Shown: positions 45,611 to 59,900 of the stretch, in pieces
Numbering within the stretch: position 1 is the stretch's first letter
How the letters are laid out: each line of letters begins with the position of its first letter
Assembly (NCBI GenBank): GCA_030267565.1
Contig: BRXU01000015.1
Coordinates: 929,001 to 993,000, forward strand
Direction: 5' to 3'
DNA length: 64,000 nucleotides
Origin: Pleodorina starrii
Taxonomy: Eukaryota > Chlorophyta > Chlorophyceae > Chlamydomonadales > Volvocaceae
The notes under the pieces: model-generated
Told to the model about the DNA's origin: nothing
The model's input: only the letters and a program-made list of their open reading frames with translations
Database searches by the model: none
Program-made: the position numbers and the translations under genes

Positions 45611-48600
45611 TGTTTATTAAACAGAACTGACGAGACGGGGCGTCGCTCGCATGGGCGTAGCGACCAGCGAAATAGCTGAACCGGGAGCGAACCCAAGAGA
45701 CCCCAGCAGACCAGCTTGCGCAGCAACGAAGCTAACCGCCCCAGCTGACGAGTTTGGTAGATGTTCGTGCCGGTTCTTTTCCAATCAGACGCACGTCGTC
45801 GTGAACTGCGGCTCTGACGCCTTATGTGACATGCAGGGATCGCAAAGCATGCGTCGCCTACGCGAATGGGCCGCGCAACCTTCGAGGCCGACCGGGCCGA
45901 TACCTGGCATCTTGCAATTATTGATTTGCTTTATTAAAGTGTTAGAATCTTACCTAACGCGTCTGGGTGCGGGGGAACTATCAGAAGCACTGCCACTTCC
46001 GGCGTGGCTGGAACCCCTCACCGAACCCTCGGCCATGCCACCCGGTCTGAAATGTGATTTCAGCGGTTATTCATAAGAATGAAAAATGGAGCAGACGATA
46101 CCGTAATAAAATCGGCGGTCGGGCAGTGACTCGGTTGCAACCGGTGCGTAGTCAATTATTCGTGTGCCAGGAACACAGGACATAGGTTCAATGGCACAGC
46201 AGTTCAAGCTTCAAACGTCAAGATATACTTTGTGGAATAACGGGTCAGCACTATTGCTAATGGGAAAAGTGCGAATTTGGTAATCGCGGTACTTTTAACG
46301 GTCGGTGTTGACAAGTCGGCCGCTCCGACTACGTAGTGACATCATTACGCAAGATTAAACCATGAAGAGCATAAGCTAGCGATAGGTTACGGAGATTCGC
46401 AAGTAAGGATCAGCCACGAATAACATTTGACGGTTGGGCCCACTACTTTTTCCTCCACCGAAAACTGCAATTTCCAAGTCCCAGCCACAATATGTGTTGA
46501 TTGTAACCTATAATCTGATTATATGAGATGAAAAGAAGCCAAGCTAGCAGAGCGCGACGTGTGGGGCTGTCCACGGGCAAACTCACAGTCGGAACATAAA
46601 AGGTTGTCTTTGTTTTCAGCTTTGGAGTGTAAGATATAAATTATTGTGATTTGATCTTGCAACTTAAATCCAAATTTCTTTAGGATTTGGGGTTCTGAAA
46701 CTCTTCTCGTCCGAGCCCAGGAGGCATCAATCGACCATGGAAGGGACAATGCCGTCGACAAATAAGAAGACTCGTGTTAAGAAGCATGAAAGAAAAATGG
46801 GCTGTGATTGAGGCGTCGGCACTCTTCCGTGCTGTTAGAATCCATGTAGTAATCCGTTATGCGGTCAAAGGTCAAAGTCACGTGGGTCTCGTGCACATTG
46901 CTAGTCGCCAGCTGTGTGTCATCTTTGTCAATTGCAGCAGAGGTTGCACTTTATTATGCTGGGCGGCAGTCCGTTCGTTTCAATGTCACTCCGTGCGCTC
47001 CGTGCCAGGAAAGTTACTAAAAGCTCAACGCAGAGTGTTAGCGGATTGCCACCATCACATTATTTTACTCGATCAGCAAATAAACGGCTGCCTGCACGAC
47101 TCCGGTGCAGGTCTCTGAGCTCCGCATCGTGCCCGTTGGGGTCCCCACCCCACCCCCCGCTCGCCGTGGTATCTTCTAATTTTGTTATGCACCACCACCA
47201 CCCGTGCTCGTGCGCCTTGGTGTGACCTGTTAAGATCGGCCTCAATCAGAACTTCACCTCAACTGATTTGCAAGTTGACAGCCTTAGGGAGGTCGCTGCA
47301 GTCACTGAAATGTTGGTAACCGGTTATCGGGTACCATAATTCATAATTCATAACACTTGCTGACAAAGGTACGCTCGGACGCGCGAGACCCCACTACTGC
47401 CGTGGGGTCTCGCGGGACACGACGACAGGCGGCCGAGATGTTGCTGCCATAGCTGTCGCGCTGAGCCTGCTGGGCCATCTGGTCGAAGGCGGCCGGCCGC
47501 TGCACGCGCTGTGCTGCGCACGGGCTGTGTCGTGACACTGTACATCTGTACTGCATGCGGCGCACCAAATACCGCTACGGTACCCGAAGGGCCGTTGGCA
47601 TAAGGGCACGCCACGCAGGGATGCCGGCAGTCCGTGCTCCTTGCTGTGTGCGGTCTCGGCCTTCAAATCTTAGTACCAGCATCTCCCTATTATACGCGTG
47701 GCAACATGGATGGATGAGGTGTTGATGATGCAACCCCAGCAGTCCGGCCGCCAACGCAGCGCACTCCCAAGCACACAGGAAATCGCTAGCAGCCGTGCAT
47801 CAGGCATTCCCCGCCAGCAGCACCATGGTTCACCGTTGCGGTGGGCTCGTGGGCTGGATCCGAAGTGGGTCGCTATTCAACGAGAAACATTGCTGTCGCT
47901 ACGAGTGATCCTGTCCCTAGAGCGCCGGAGCGCAAATCGGGCCTTCCGTTGTGTCCCAAAGTTTGGCTGTCCAGGGTCGAGTCTACGGTATGGTCGCTTG
48001 GGGCCGCTTCCCGCAGTTTGGGCTTCAGCTGCAGCAGTGTCAGGCGCGGAGTGCGCCAATGGACCTGTTGGGTCCACAGTCAAACGGCTCATTTACACGC
48101 AACCTGATAGATGTACTCACACGACAAAAGTACACGACTGCCGTTAGCTCGTCGTTACAACTGCCGTACAAGACTAGGTAACCATCACGGCTCTGCTAAC
48201 GACGGAAAACGTTCAAAAGCCTGAGAAAGAAAAACCGCAGCCAAGGAGGGAGCGCAATGCTCCAATTGGTCCGCTCCGCTCACACGTTTTCATTTCTTCC
48301 ATCTCCACGGGTACGGCGTTGCCGTACCAGCGTATCAGGATATAAGGTAAAATCTCAGCATAAACGCAGGCGGCCGTAAAATACTGGGGCCGCAATAAAG
48401 CTTTTGCGACTGTGCCCACAGGCATAAACAAATAAAAAAAGTAGTCAGCGGATACCGTAAATTCACGGGGCACGTGGGTCGGGCAGGTGCACGCCCCTCA
48501 CCTTGACATCTCACTGCCTTTGAACGCGACGACTGGCCTGCACAGCCATCAGCATGGGTTGTCCGAATATACACGGAACAAAGATACACGGACTGTCTCC

Positions 48601-49089
48601 TCGTGTCCATCATCCTTACGATTACGAAAACTGTTGATGATGGACCCGGATGAAATCTTCCAAAGCTACGTGCCGTACCGGTAACAGCCGAGGCCGGCTC
48701 CAACAAACACACCACGTGTAGCCGGCAAGAATACAGCATTCCCAATAAAAAATAAGCAGCTGCGGTAAGCGCCAGGGTCATGGGTTGCGCCCCGAAACCA
48801 TCCCATTGAAAGCTGCGAAATGGTCGCAAGGGACGGGAGCTCCGGCCGCAACGCGACGACAGATTCCATGAACCATCAATCCATTATCCTTCCCTTCGAA
48901 TCAAAACGACATTGCGGGTCTTGCGGGTCCCACGCGCCCATATCCCTACCTGATCTGCAGGTAGGGATATGCTCCCAACTATCAAGGCCGCAGCTTATTA
49001 CCGCGAACACTCCGCACCCTGTCCGCCGTATCAGCCACATCACGCAGCCACCGCGCACGAGTCGGTCACCGTGAACAGACGTCGATCGA
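45611..49089. other. Intergenic stretch, no supported gene
   Basis: No exon chain found. A minus-strand stretch at about 48250-48870 contains two hydrophobic open segments (MTLALTAAAYFLLGMLYSC and SADYFFYLFMPVGTVAKALL) with a GTACGG donor between, but they could not be joined into a model. A 141-codon plus-strand frame at 45651-46076 shows no domain. The part next to 45.6 kb may hold the promoter of the PAS-family gene. Confidence 0.4.
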
Positions 49090-52000
49090 TTACTGCACTG
49101 CCGCCTTGTCGACCTGCTGCTGCAGCTTGACCGCCTTCGCCGACGGCAGCCGCGGCGCCAGGCCGGCCGCCACGTACACCGCGTCGATGAGGCGCATGTT
49201 GGCGATGCTGTCCGTCGCGTCGTCGGACAGGATGCTTGACGCGGCGAAGAGAGACCTGCGGCGGAATTGAAATCGAGTCGAAACCGCCGCGAAGGAGGTG
49301 GAGGACAAAGGGAGCACGACAATGGGACGCGAGGATGCACTGTTCGTCGTTTTGTGCGTCCGGTCAGGGGGGGGGGGCAGGAAATCAAAAAAAATACCCT
49401 ACGCTCGACATCGAAAGCTTTTTGCATAAGGAGTCCAAATATGCTTTCAGAAGTGAATTTGGACCTGGGTATAAAAAGTTATGGCCTGTCAAAGTTGGTT
49501 GTACGGCAGGGGGGTGGGTGGGTGGGTATGGGTCTCGGAGACTTTCTTCCATACCCTTTCAAACTTTTTCTGCAATGCTCAAAATGTAAAACTAACTTCA
49601 CAAAGCAAGTCCTTGATGTCATACCTATCATTTCCGCATATCAGAGGCACTATAGCGTACTGGGTTAAGTCGGAACTTTTTGCATGCACATGTCGAGTGA
49701 CGGCTATGGACGATAACGACAAACCTACATCTTCTCTAATATGTAAGAAGCCCCGAAAGGACGAGCATACTTTGGGTGCGGGTGGTGGTGCTTACGGGAA
49801 CCCGGCTAGAGTGTCGCATCTGAAGGTGCCATGCCTCCGTGGGTGCGAAGCCCTCCTTCCGGAGAACATAAACGACGCAAACTTGGAGAGGCACCACGCT
49901 AGCGCAGCGTGCAAGCAAGGGTGCGCAGACGGGAAGGCATGGAGCGATGCCGCCAAGTACTTCCCGAGCTCGCTTTCCTGACTACTGTCGATTTAAATGC
50001 ATTTGACATGTTGAGACATTCTTTTCGTGCAGTTGACTTTGGGATAAAACGGTTTGGTCGTTTGTTTGGAAGTGGACAAACAAAGACATTACACCTCTCG
50101 GTCGGCACTCTTGACTTGCATTCGCGTACGTTAGTAAATATTCATGACCGAAATGACAGGATTTCGCTAGTTGCGATGGCGGTTTGCGAAAAACGCGTTA
50201 ATTTGTCCTTTTTTATGACAACCGTACAGCGTCGTACGGTACGGCAGGGGTGGGTGGGTGGTCTGGGGGGGGGGGCCGCCAACATTTTTAGCGTGGGGTC
50301 TGAAACAAAATTTCTTACCCCCCCCCTGGTCCGGTTTGGAATTCCGCTTCTCTCACACACACAGACTGACTTGCGGGCCCGGCTGGGGTTGCCTGACTGA
50401 GTGCAAGGGTTGCGAGGCCCGGCCGCCTTCGGGCCACGTCAGCATTCCCCCAGGCAGCCAGCTACCCGGTACCCAAAAGCGGCGGCAAGGGCCCATCACG
50501 AATTCACGATGCCACCTCTCCAAAAAATTCCCGAAGCCTCTTAACCAAAGCCCACAAGTTTCGCTCGCTGCGTGCCTCTTCTGCTTACCCAGCATCTCCC
50601 CGCTCAGTCGCCTCCTTCACAGTGCCGACATCGCGCGCGAAGCGCGAGAGCTGGTAGTAGTAGGTGCTCTCGCCGCTGCCGTACACGCGCGTGACGGTGG
50701 TGGTTGTCTTGCCGCTGCTGCCGGCGCCCGCCTCTGCGCCCGCCGGCACGGCGGTGGTCGTCAGGCGCACCACGTTGCCAAAAACCGGCATGATGAAGTT
50801 GGAGCAGTGCAGATGGCCCCTGCAGAGCCCGAACATGTGCAAGGCAGGTGTCGGGGTCCAGTCCGCGCATGGAGCATGACCAAGAGCCAGGATGGGCATT
50901 GCATACGGCCCCTGATTGCCGCAGATGGGGAGCCTTCAACCCAGACGTTCAACGTGGCGTTTACGCATCCAGTCAGCGCGAGTCGCCCCTCTCCCTACAG
51001 TACGGCTCGGCCCCTGTCAAACCCAGGCAAACGCGGCGAACGCGTCGGCGACGCGCGCGCGCGCGCACGCCTCCCAGGACGTCCCCAGCCGAGAGGCCAC
51101 CGCTGCTGCGCAACCCAAACCCGGGAGACCAGTCGTCCACGGCTACTCGCCTGTCGCCGCGCACATCGATGGTGTTGACAGGAAACGGTCCGTCGTGCTG
51201 CAGCGACGCCCGGAACGACGCGCGCACGCCCGCGTTGCCGCCGTCTCGCCAGCGCAGCGTGCCGGTCATGGCCGCGTCAACCACCTGTGCTGGGAGGGTC
51301 CGTCGGCGCCCCCCAAACGCCAACAACGAACTGAGGCCACCATTGCGTTCGGATTGGGTGTCATGGAAAGATGCGGTGCGGCTGGCGGTGGGTGTGGATG
51401 CGGCACGGCGGTCGCGTGGGGATAATCCTTGTGTCGGGGGCCCACTTATGGATTCCGGCTAAGGAGCAGGATTCCGCCGCCGCCGCTCCATTCTCCCTCG
51501 CCCCCTATTATTCTTATTCGAGTCATGACCGTCGGCCAGCTGTGCTGCCCACACCTCAACCCACGCGTCCCTCCCGCGGTTCCCCCACTGGCACCGCGCC
51601 CGGCGCTTCGTCGCGCACCGCGCGCGCACGCACGCTCGCGTCACCACACCCCCGCCCCCACCTGCGACTTGGGCGCCATGACTGCGGTGGCCGACTCCAC
51701 CTCGGGGCTGCCTCCCACGAGGCTCCGGATGGCGTGGAGGCAGTAGCAGCCCGCGTCCATCGCGGCGCCGCCTGCACGCATCCGTCATCATCCGGCGGGA
51801 CGTATGCGAGTGGGGAGAGGAGGAGCACGTGGGAGAAGCACGACAGTCCGAAAAGGGGAGGACGCGGGGACGCACACAGGGCCACCTTCCCGGCCGCCTT
51901 CACACGCCGGCCATGCTTGTGTGAACATCACCTTGCTGCTCCGCATGGCGCCTGCGAACGGCCATAGCTCCTGCGTGTCATTTGCCAGCCCAGCCTAGCC

Positions 52001-53551
52001 CAGCCTAGCCTACCCCAGCTCAGAACTACACCCAGGCCGCACCGGTGCCACATCCCGGGCGGGATCCCCTTCTCACTGTACATGGGGCATCCAAGACCCC
52101 GCACCCCTCACCGGCCAGCGTCTCCTGGAAGCGGATGTTGGCGCCGCCGAAGACCCACTTGGGGATGAGCACGGCCACGTCCACCGATTGGAGGCGGCCC
52201 AGCAGGCCGTTGCCGTTGCCGTTTCCACCGTTACCGTGGACTGTGCCGGCTGCGCCGGGCGACGGCGAGGGGGCGGCTAGCAGCAGTCCGCGCAAGTGGT
52301 CCATGAGGGGGTGCTCCCGGTAGTGGAAGGCCTCCCGGCACACCAGGCCGCGGCTGCGCGCCAGTGCGTGGACTTCACTGCGGATGAGGGTGTCCGGGTG
52401 ATGGACGGGGCACGGAGAACGGGAGAAGAGAGGCGGTGAAGGAATGAGTCGGTGAAGCGTTCAGGGGCTCGGCGGCACGCGGAGTGGACGCCCGACCGGC
52501 CGACCCACATCGCGCGAGCTGTTGTGTTTGACGACCCAAATGGAGGAAGCCGGGCCAGCTTCCGGGGGGGAGCTTGGAAGGTGCGGCTCTTGTGTGTGTG
52601 GCCGTCCCCCGCTGGCGTGTCGCCTTTTTGAAGCCTCAGCAAGCCCTGAGCAGACCCACAATTTGCGGCGCCCCATCCTACCGCGCCTCCTCCTCGTTGG
52701 CGGTGAAGGGCTTCTCGCACAGCACGTGCTTGCCGGCCTTGAGCGCCGCGCGCGCCCACTGGCCGTGCAGGCCGTTCGGCAGGCCCACGTACACCGCGTC
52801 AACGTCGGGGTCCGCCAGCAGTGCCTCGTAAGAGCCGTACGACCGGGGGATACTGTGTGGTTTTGGTGGGTGGGTCGGTGGTGATGATCACAAATCTCGG
52901 GCACCCAAGCAGTCAATGCGTGGCGGCTGTCGATGTGGGTGGGCGCTTCGCCGCCTTGTCAACGCAGAAGGACGCAGAAAGCAACCCAAATCGGCATCCA
53001 AGGATTTTAGGTGTGCGAAAGTCATGCCGTTCGAGAATTATGAGAGTAATGTTCGTATCTTGGCCTGCTGCTTGGGGACGGAGAGCGAAGATCAAGCCAA
53101 TTTTGCCGGAGGCCCATCTCTAGCGACTCTAAGCGGCTTGCAGTTTCCCGCCAAAACCTGGATTTGCAGCCGCAATCAACGCCGACCAGCAACAAAATTT
53201 CCTTCGATACAAGTGAGCGAACGCGTACCCGTGTTGTTTGGCGTACTCGCGCGCACGGTCCCCGTCCCTCGCCGCAACGGCAACCACCTCCGCGGTCGGG
53301 ACACGGCGCGCTGGCCATATCATGGCGTAAGTGGCCACCTAAAGGACATCGAAAAATGTTATGCTTGTCCGATGGACACGGAGATCAGAAGATCTCGCCG
53401 AGCTTGCACCAGGGGACCAAGCAGCACCAACCTGCGACGCCCCCAGCATCCCCACGCGTACAGTGGGCTGCGATTTAGGAGGCCCCCCAAAACCCAGGAA
53501 GTTTGCGACACGTTGCAGTTGACCAAGGTCCAAAATGGCTGGTGGCGACAT
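49090..53551 (-). CDS. Gfo/Idh/MocA-family NAD(P)-dependent oxidoreductase
   Basis: Eight exons with consistent phases: 53432-53551, 53211-53338, 52682-52852, 52112-52377, 51662-51771, 51121-51284, 50589-50819, 49090-49255; 451 residues. The N-terminal Rossmann fold shows VRVGMLGAS (about 31-39) and [20 protein letters not shown] (about 93-112). CEKPF (128-132) contains the conserved Glu-Lys-Pro whose Lys is catalytic in this family. [13 protein letters not shown] (156-168) and the [17 protein letters not shown] block (about 230-246) are typical of the xylose dehydrogenase / dihydrodiol dehydrogenase-like branch, which oxidises sugars or trans-dihydrodiols with NADP+. The C-terminus has [15 protein letters not shown] and [17 protein letters not shown] Gly/Asn-rich insert follows HLRGLLLAA. 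The substrate cannot be told from sequence. The last intron (1.33 kb) carries mobile-element-like sequence. Confidence 0.93.
49340..50380 (+). mobile_element. Probable degenerate mobile element inside the last intron of the oxidoreductase gene
   Basis: An AT-richer block unlike the flanking gene. It is bounded by related G-rich segments (GTACGGCAGGGG followed by GGTGGGTGGG) at about 49,500 and 50,240. A 91-codon plus-strand frame (49,707-49,982) starts [10 protein letters not shown] and includes a Cys/His-rich stretch ([11 protein letters not shown], then NLERHH and AACKQGC) that could be a broken zinc finger. No transposase catalytic motif is visible and no target duplication was found, so class and borders are unknown. 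Confidence 0.35.
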
Positions 53552-53946
53552 TTCTCCCTATGCTTCGATTCAAGGAGGACGGGCTGAATAACCGGGTATA
53601 GTTATTGATCACTATTAGCATTACAGCCTAGCGAGGGCGGCCTGCTAAATATAAGTGTCAAAGCCCGTTTGTATGTTGCAAATCGTACAAACCGATCGCA
53701 TTTTTTTCAAGCCCGAGCATCCATTGCCTTTTCCCTCGCGTGTATTTTTCATTGCGCCATAGCATGACTATTCCAACACTGCTTCTGATTGAATAAATGC
53801 GCTGTTCACGCGGTCTTGGAATGCAACAGATGCCCTAACTCGCTAACCGCCCGCTTGCAATGTAATCATATACGGTAACGTCCATCTGTGAACGACTGAT
53901 GCATACCGTAGAAAAAATTACCTAGGCAGCTTGCGATGCAAACAAG
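53552..53946. promoter_or_regulatory. Divergent promoter region (395 bp)
   Basis: It separates the ATG codons of the minus-strand oxidoreductase and the plus-strand leucine-rich-repeat gene, so it should contain both 5' untranslated regions and core promoters. A TAAATATAAG segment near 53,646 and CATATAC near 53,867 are AT-rich candidates; neither can be assigned with confidence. Confidence 0.45.
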
Positions 53947-56900
53947 ATGAAGTTGGAGAGTTTGCGCGGACTTGCGCTTGTGTGTCTGTTGGCTGCAAAC
54001 ATCTTGTGCCAAGCAGGTAATGTTTGATGTGCAGCTTTAATGTTCGAAAGCCGTCTGCCCTGTCAACCTCCTCTAATGCCTTGCCGGCTTCCTGCAGCCC
54101 CGCCGCCGCGAGGCGTGACTGGCACCGATGCACCGGGGCTGAATATTGTAGTCAATACGACCGGCAACGCCACATACATCGACGTGTACGGCACTGGCCA
54201 TGTGTTTGACTCGACGCAGCTCGCCAATCTGACCCAGGGGCACGACGACATCAGGCGCATCGCCTTACATGGTGCGATCTTCATGCGGCATGGGCAGCAG
54301 CGGGAGCCCCTACAGGACAGCGGGGGGGGGGCGCAGCCCGGAGCCGCCAGTTCCTCGAAACCCGCAGGCGCAAGCCGGTGACACGCCCCTGGTGGATTGC
54401 TGCCCTCGCCCGAACTTGCCAAGCGCTGGCCCTAAGCCCTAGTTGCGCTCTTGACCTAGATTCCGGGCAGATCTTCACAGCGGGTGGGCATAAGCGTTGA
54501 TGGGGTCCAAACATCTCCAGACGTTTCCCTGCCCCCGGCAACAGGCGTCGACAGCCCCGCTTTTGTGGACCCAACGCGTGCGGGACTCCCATCCCCAAGC
54601 TTGCCACGCCCTGCCCCCAAAACCCCTTAAACCTCTGCTCACACAAACGCAGGCCTCGTGCTGCCGGACCCGCTGCCCCTGGAGTGGGCCATCCTCCCCT
54701 CCCTGCGGACCATCCACATAAACTGCGAACCTGCCGCCGCCACGGCGGGCGGCGCCGCGGCCGCCGGCCCTGCTGCCGCCCCGCGGCCGCCGGCCGCGGC
54801 GGGCAGTCGCGGCATCCGCAAATCCATGGGTCGGTTCGGCACCGAGGCGCAGCTGGACGGCCTGCGGGAGCTCATCGACCTCCGGCGGAAAATAACCGAC
54901 ACCAGCATTCGCAACGTCAGCCTCGTCAACTGCGGGATCAAGGTGGGTAGACTTCACGAGCCGTAGCGGAGAAACGGATCCAGGATCCAGGGATTCAAGC
55001 GGCGGAGACGGGGAAAGGGGTCTGTGGCAGCGCGGACCGCCGATTACGGTAGGCGATGCGAACAAGTGTAGCATCTAGCATGACTTCACAACAGAGCAGG
55101 GTTGGGGGTTGGGACGCGCCGTGGCGGCCGGTCTCGCTCTCGCGCACTACGATGGGGGCGTGCTGGCCATGGGCCCCATTGGCAGAGCACCCTGTGCGGC
55201 GGCGGGCGGCTGCGTGCGGTCCGCGGAGGTTGCTTTGCGATTGTTGTTATGTTGCCTGGAAGCCGCACCCCACTACCTTTGATCTACCAACGTCATCGTG
55301 CCAACCTGGTAGCACGGCTCGCTGGCTGCTTGGGGATGCTGTCGCTGCTGTGCCGCTTGCTGCTGCGGCAACCGGTGTATACGCATAATTCTCTTCCGCC
55401 GCTGGTCGGGGCGCAGGGGCACTACGCGGAGGTGTGGCGGACCTACCTGAGCGACGTGCAGTCGGTCAACCTGAGCGGCAACGCGCTGACGGGCGACTTC
55501 ACCTCCACGGACAGCTTTGACACCGTATGCACAGATGCCTACGGTGGGGCCGCTGGAGGTGGTGGCGGCGGCGTGGGGATGTGTGGTACAAAGCAAAGCG
55601 GAGCGCGGTGATGATTAACGGGGGCCGGGCGAGCCGAGGGCGAACCAGGGGGGCAAGGGGGCGCGGGGGGAGTATCGGGCGCTGGGTGCGGGAAAGAAGG
55701 GGGGCCGGGGGGCTGCCGTATGGAAAGCAAGCGGATCGTGATGACAAGCGGAGGCCGGGCGACACCGAGGGGCGTGTGGGGATGGGATGTTACGACGCGA
55801 CAGGAGCCGGGCCTGCTGCATGGCCGTGACTTGGCATGATGGCAGAGGCGGTTGCCTGTAGACACACGTGAGCCACCTGGGTCCGTTGCGTTTTTCGCCA
55901 CCACCGCCACCCACCACTGCACCTCCCTACACAGCCCGAACCCAAATCCCTAAAATCCTCTTACCCTCCACCCCTTCATCCCCCTTCCCCTTCTCCCTTG
56001 CTCCGCAGGCGACGACTACGGCAACCCCGACTGCTCCGCCTCCACGCTCTTCTCGCTGGACGTGTCCCGCAACCAGCTGTCCGGCCGCATCGGCACGGGC
56101 GCGGCGCTGGGCGACGACGTGACTGACGCCGTGTGCTCCACCGCCTGCCTCAGCCTGGTGCTGGCGCCGGGGATAACCAACGAGGAGGTGCTGTGCAGGG
56201 CGCCGCTGGTCATCTTTGCGCTGGTGGGTGGGCCGCAGAGGGAGGGCCGGGGCGGAGGGAGGCTGCGGGGCGCCGGCCCGGTTTGGAGGTGGGCAGAGGC
56301 CCGGGGGTACTGGTCGGTTTGGGAGGCCGCAGGCGGACAGGAGGGCGCAGTGGGAAACTGGCTGGGGATGCCGCCGGGAGTTCTCTTTTGCCCCGACCGG
56401 TCGTCCACTGGGTGGCGCCCCGCCGCAGGACAACCCCGGGCTGAACTACCGGTCCGGCGTCCGCTTCGCCAGCGGCTACGTGACTCGCGACCACTCCAAC
56501 TGGTGCTGGGTGCCGGACTCGCTGTGGGTGCTGCCCACCATGTGGGGGGTCTTCGCGGCGGTCATGGCGGGCACGCTGGCGGTGACGCTGTACGCGCGGG
56601 TGCGCCTCAAGCGCGTGCCATTCAGGTGGGGGGTGGGGCGGGTGGCCGCCCTTCTGGTGGGGGGTGGGGCAGGCGGGTCGTCCCTTGGGTGGGGCGCGGG
56701 CGGGCGGGCGAGCGGGCGGTTATTGGGGCCCAGCTGCTTGATTGGTGGCTGCGTCTCCATCCCCAAGCGCGTGTCGTCCACGTGGGGGGGCAGGACACGT
56801 GCAGGGATGGCAGCGGGTCGGGCGGGTGGGCGCAGCGGGAGACGCGCTTCGCTTCCCTTGGCCGTCGGGCGTGGGGCGCGATGACAGGCCATTGCTAACT

Positions 56901-59900
56901 GGGGCGCGGGCCGGGATGCGGTGGGGTAGCCGGCGGGTGTGTTGCCCTTCGCCGCCCGAGCGCAGTCGCCCTGCCAGCCAACGCCTCAAGCCCTCAACGC
57001 CTATGATTGCTTGTATGGCGCCGGCGCCCTCAGGATGAAGTCGCCGTCGTTTGGCGTGCTGGCCCGGGGCGACGTGACCGTCAGCGCCGGCGCGTTGAAT
57101 GGCCGAGCGCACGGTGGCGGCAGCGGCCTGATAGCGGCCTCCGCTATCGGCGGAGGCGGAGGCTATGTGGGCCTTGCGGACGGTGCGGGCTATATCGAGA
57201 TGGCGGAGCGGCAGGCCATGATTCCCAAGACCTCCGGTGGCGGCCTCGGCGGCGGAAGCAGCAGCGGCACCAGCAGCGGCGGCGGCGCCGTCGGCGCGCT
57301 GCCGCCGCTGCCGCCGCTGGCATACGTGAGCGTGACGGCGCTGCCGTTGTCGACGGCGGCGGAGGCGGCGGCCACCCTGCCGGAGGCTCTAGAGGCGAGC
57401 AGCAGCAGCGCCGCCAATGGCGCTGGGGCTCGTTCCGGGTTCCGATTGGGTCGCAGCAAGCGCGATCCCGACGGGATACGCGAAGCGCTGACGGCGGGCT
57501 TGGAGGACAGCAGCGCCGCTGCGGCCAACGGCGACGGCGGCGGCAGGCCCGGGCCGGATCCCGTCGGGCAGCTGGGACTGGAACTGTACGGCATGCCGGA
57601 TCTGGATCCAGGGCCTGGAGGTGGTGGCGGCAGCGGCGGGCTGACGCTGGGGGCGCGCGCGGCGGCAGCGGCGGCGGGGATGCGCAGCTCCGGCGGCGGC
57701 GGCGCCGCCGCCGCCATCGTCGCGGGGCCCCAGGCGGAGCCGCGGTGGCGGGTGGTGTGTCGGGCAATGCTGTCCCGTGGGTTGGAGATCCTGGGCATGC
57801 AGCTGCGCACGCTGCTAATTCTGGGCATGTTCGGCCTGGAGTGCTACTGGGCCTACAGCCTCATTCTGTACCGGGGCGGCTGGCAGGTTGGTGCAGGCGC
57901 GCACACGGGGGGCGTTGGGGTGGTGGTTAGCGCTGCTGGTCATCCTTTGCGTTCGTTGACCCGCATTGCGCTCTGTAAACCCCCTCTCCCACATCCCACA
58001 TTCATCTGGTGCACCTCTTCGCCTTCTTCGCCACACTCTAGGCTCTACGCCAACCTTCCTCTCCATCGCCTTTCTGGTACCTACTTGGTAGTTTTGGGTT
58101 GCTTTCGCCTACCTACATGTAATGTCAGCCTTTCAGCTTGCCTGTTCAGGCTCACCCAGTCTGTACCCCTCTCCGTGCCGCCCCGCCCCGCGCCGCCCCC
58201 CTCGCCCCGCCCCCAGCTCCTGGTGCTCATCCCCAACTACTTGGAGCACACGATGGCTGGTATCGCCATGCTGCGGGCCTTCATGGCGGGCACACACGGG
58301 CGCTGGAAGTGGGTGGCGCCGGTGCCGCTGCTGCCCTTCACCATGGCCTCGCTCTACCTGGTCTACGGCTTCATCACCTACCCCTTTGGCTGGGCGGACT
58401 TTGGGCCGGTGTCCTGGGAAAAGTGAGTTGGGCTCTGAAGTCCTGAGAGAAGCGGGCTGCTCATGTTGGGGGGGGGTGCTGGGTTGCTGCAGGGTGACTG
58501 CTCCCTAGGAAAGGAGCGGGCGGCCTGCCTTGGGTGCTCCGCAGCCTCGTCCCGGGTGACCGTGACTGGCACCTTCTCCCCCCTCCCTCTTTTTCCTCGC
58601 TCCCCTCGGTAGGGGCACTCGGAAAGCCCCCCGCCCCGACGCCAGCTAGCATTGGCTCCCTTCTCCTCCCCTGCCCTAACTCCCTTACCTCCCTTTCTTT
58701 ATCAGCAAGCAAACAAACCGAACCGAACCGTGAGTCCTCCCTCCCCACCAAGCCACCATGCGACCCGCCCCTCCACCCCCGCTGCGTGCTCCTGCTGTCA
58801 CAGGTTCATTGACCTGATGGACTCGTGCGGAGTGCTGAGCAGCACCTGCTGGGCCATCTTCTCCAGCCTGGCCTACTGGCAGGGCAACAGCGTCAAGACG
58901 TCCTACCAGTACTTCAACACGGTACGGAGTACGGCACTACTGCCGTATAGGACAAGGCACACGGTAGAAAGCAGCCACAGGTCCGCGTCCCACACATTCC
59001 CACACACGCACACGCGCCTGCGCTCTTAACGAGTGGCCCGCGAATACCGTACCCCGCGCCCCGCATGAGTTCACTTGGGTGTCCAGCGTTGCCGCCACAG
59101 GAAGAGGTGACTGATGTAGCTGCTCGTGTGTAGCTGCCGATGTGTGTCCGATGTGTGTCCGGTGTGTGTCCGGTGTGTGTCGGGCGTGTGTCGGGCGTGT
59201 GCGTGTGTTTATGCGCGCTTTCGCCCCTCCCCTGCAGGACATCTTCGTGGGCATGCTGCTCATGTGCTTCACGGACCTGCTGTCCACCGCCCACCACTTG
59301 GCGAGCACGTTACAGGTATCGTACCGTATCGTATCGTATGGTGGAGTTGATGGGTGGGAGCCTGTGGTGGAGTTGATGGGGCTGGGCCCCGGCAGCCCAC
59401 CCCTGTCTTGTCCGCTGTGGACCTGCCGCAGTGGATGCGCCGTCAGAGGACGCCTCTGTCTCCCTGCGCTTCCGCGATGGCCCCATACGCGCCACCCCCG
59501 ACCCGCAACCACATCAGGGTGGCAGCCATGTTCGGGCGGTGTAGTCGGGGTAGGACATCTCGTTGCAACAAAGGCGCTTTTCTGCGCCCATCGCCGTGCT
59601 CTATGGCACAAAGCTTAAGATCCCATGAGGCAAGGGACGCGGCCCGACAGCACCATTGCCGCTGACACCGCGACCAATGCCACCGCTTTCTCGGGGCGAC
59701 GCTTCGCACTGCAGTCTTTCACGTACACCCTTTACTCGCAACCTCGAACGCACCTGACAACGCCAACACATAGGCCTGGCAGTGCCCGTCACCCCGCACC
59801 CGCACCCGTAGCACCCGCGGTGGCGCTGATGCTGACGCAGTTGAAATTGCCGTTGCGCCCGACCCGCGCCCGACCCGACCCGCAGTTGCCGTTCAAGCAG

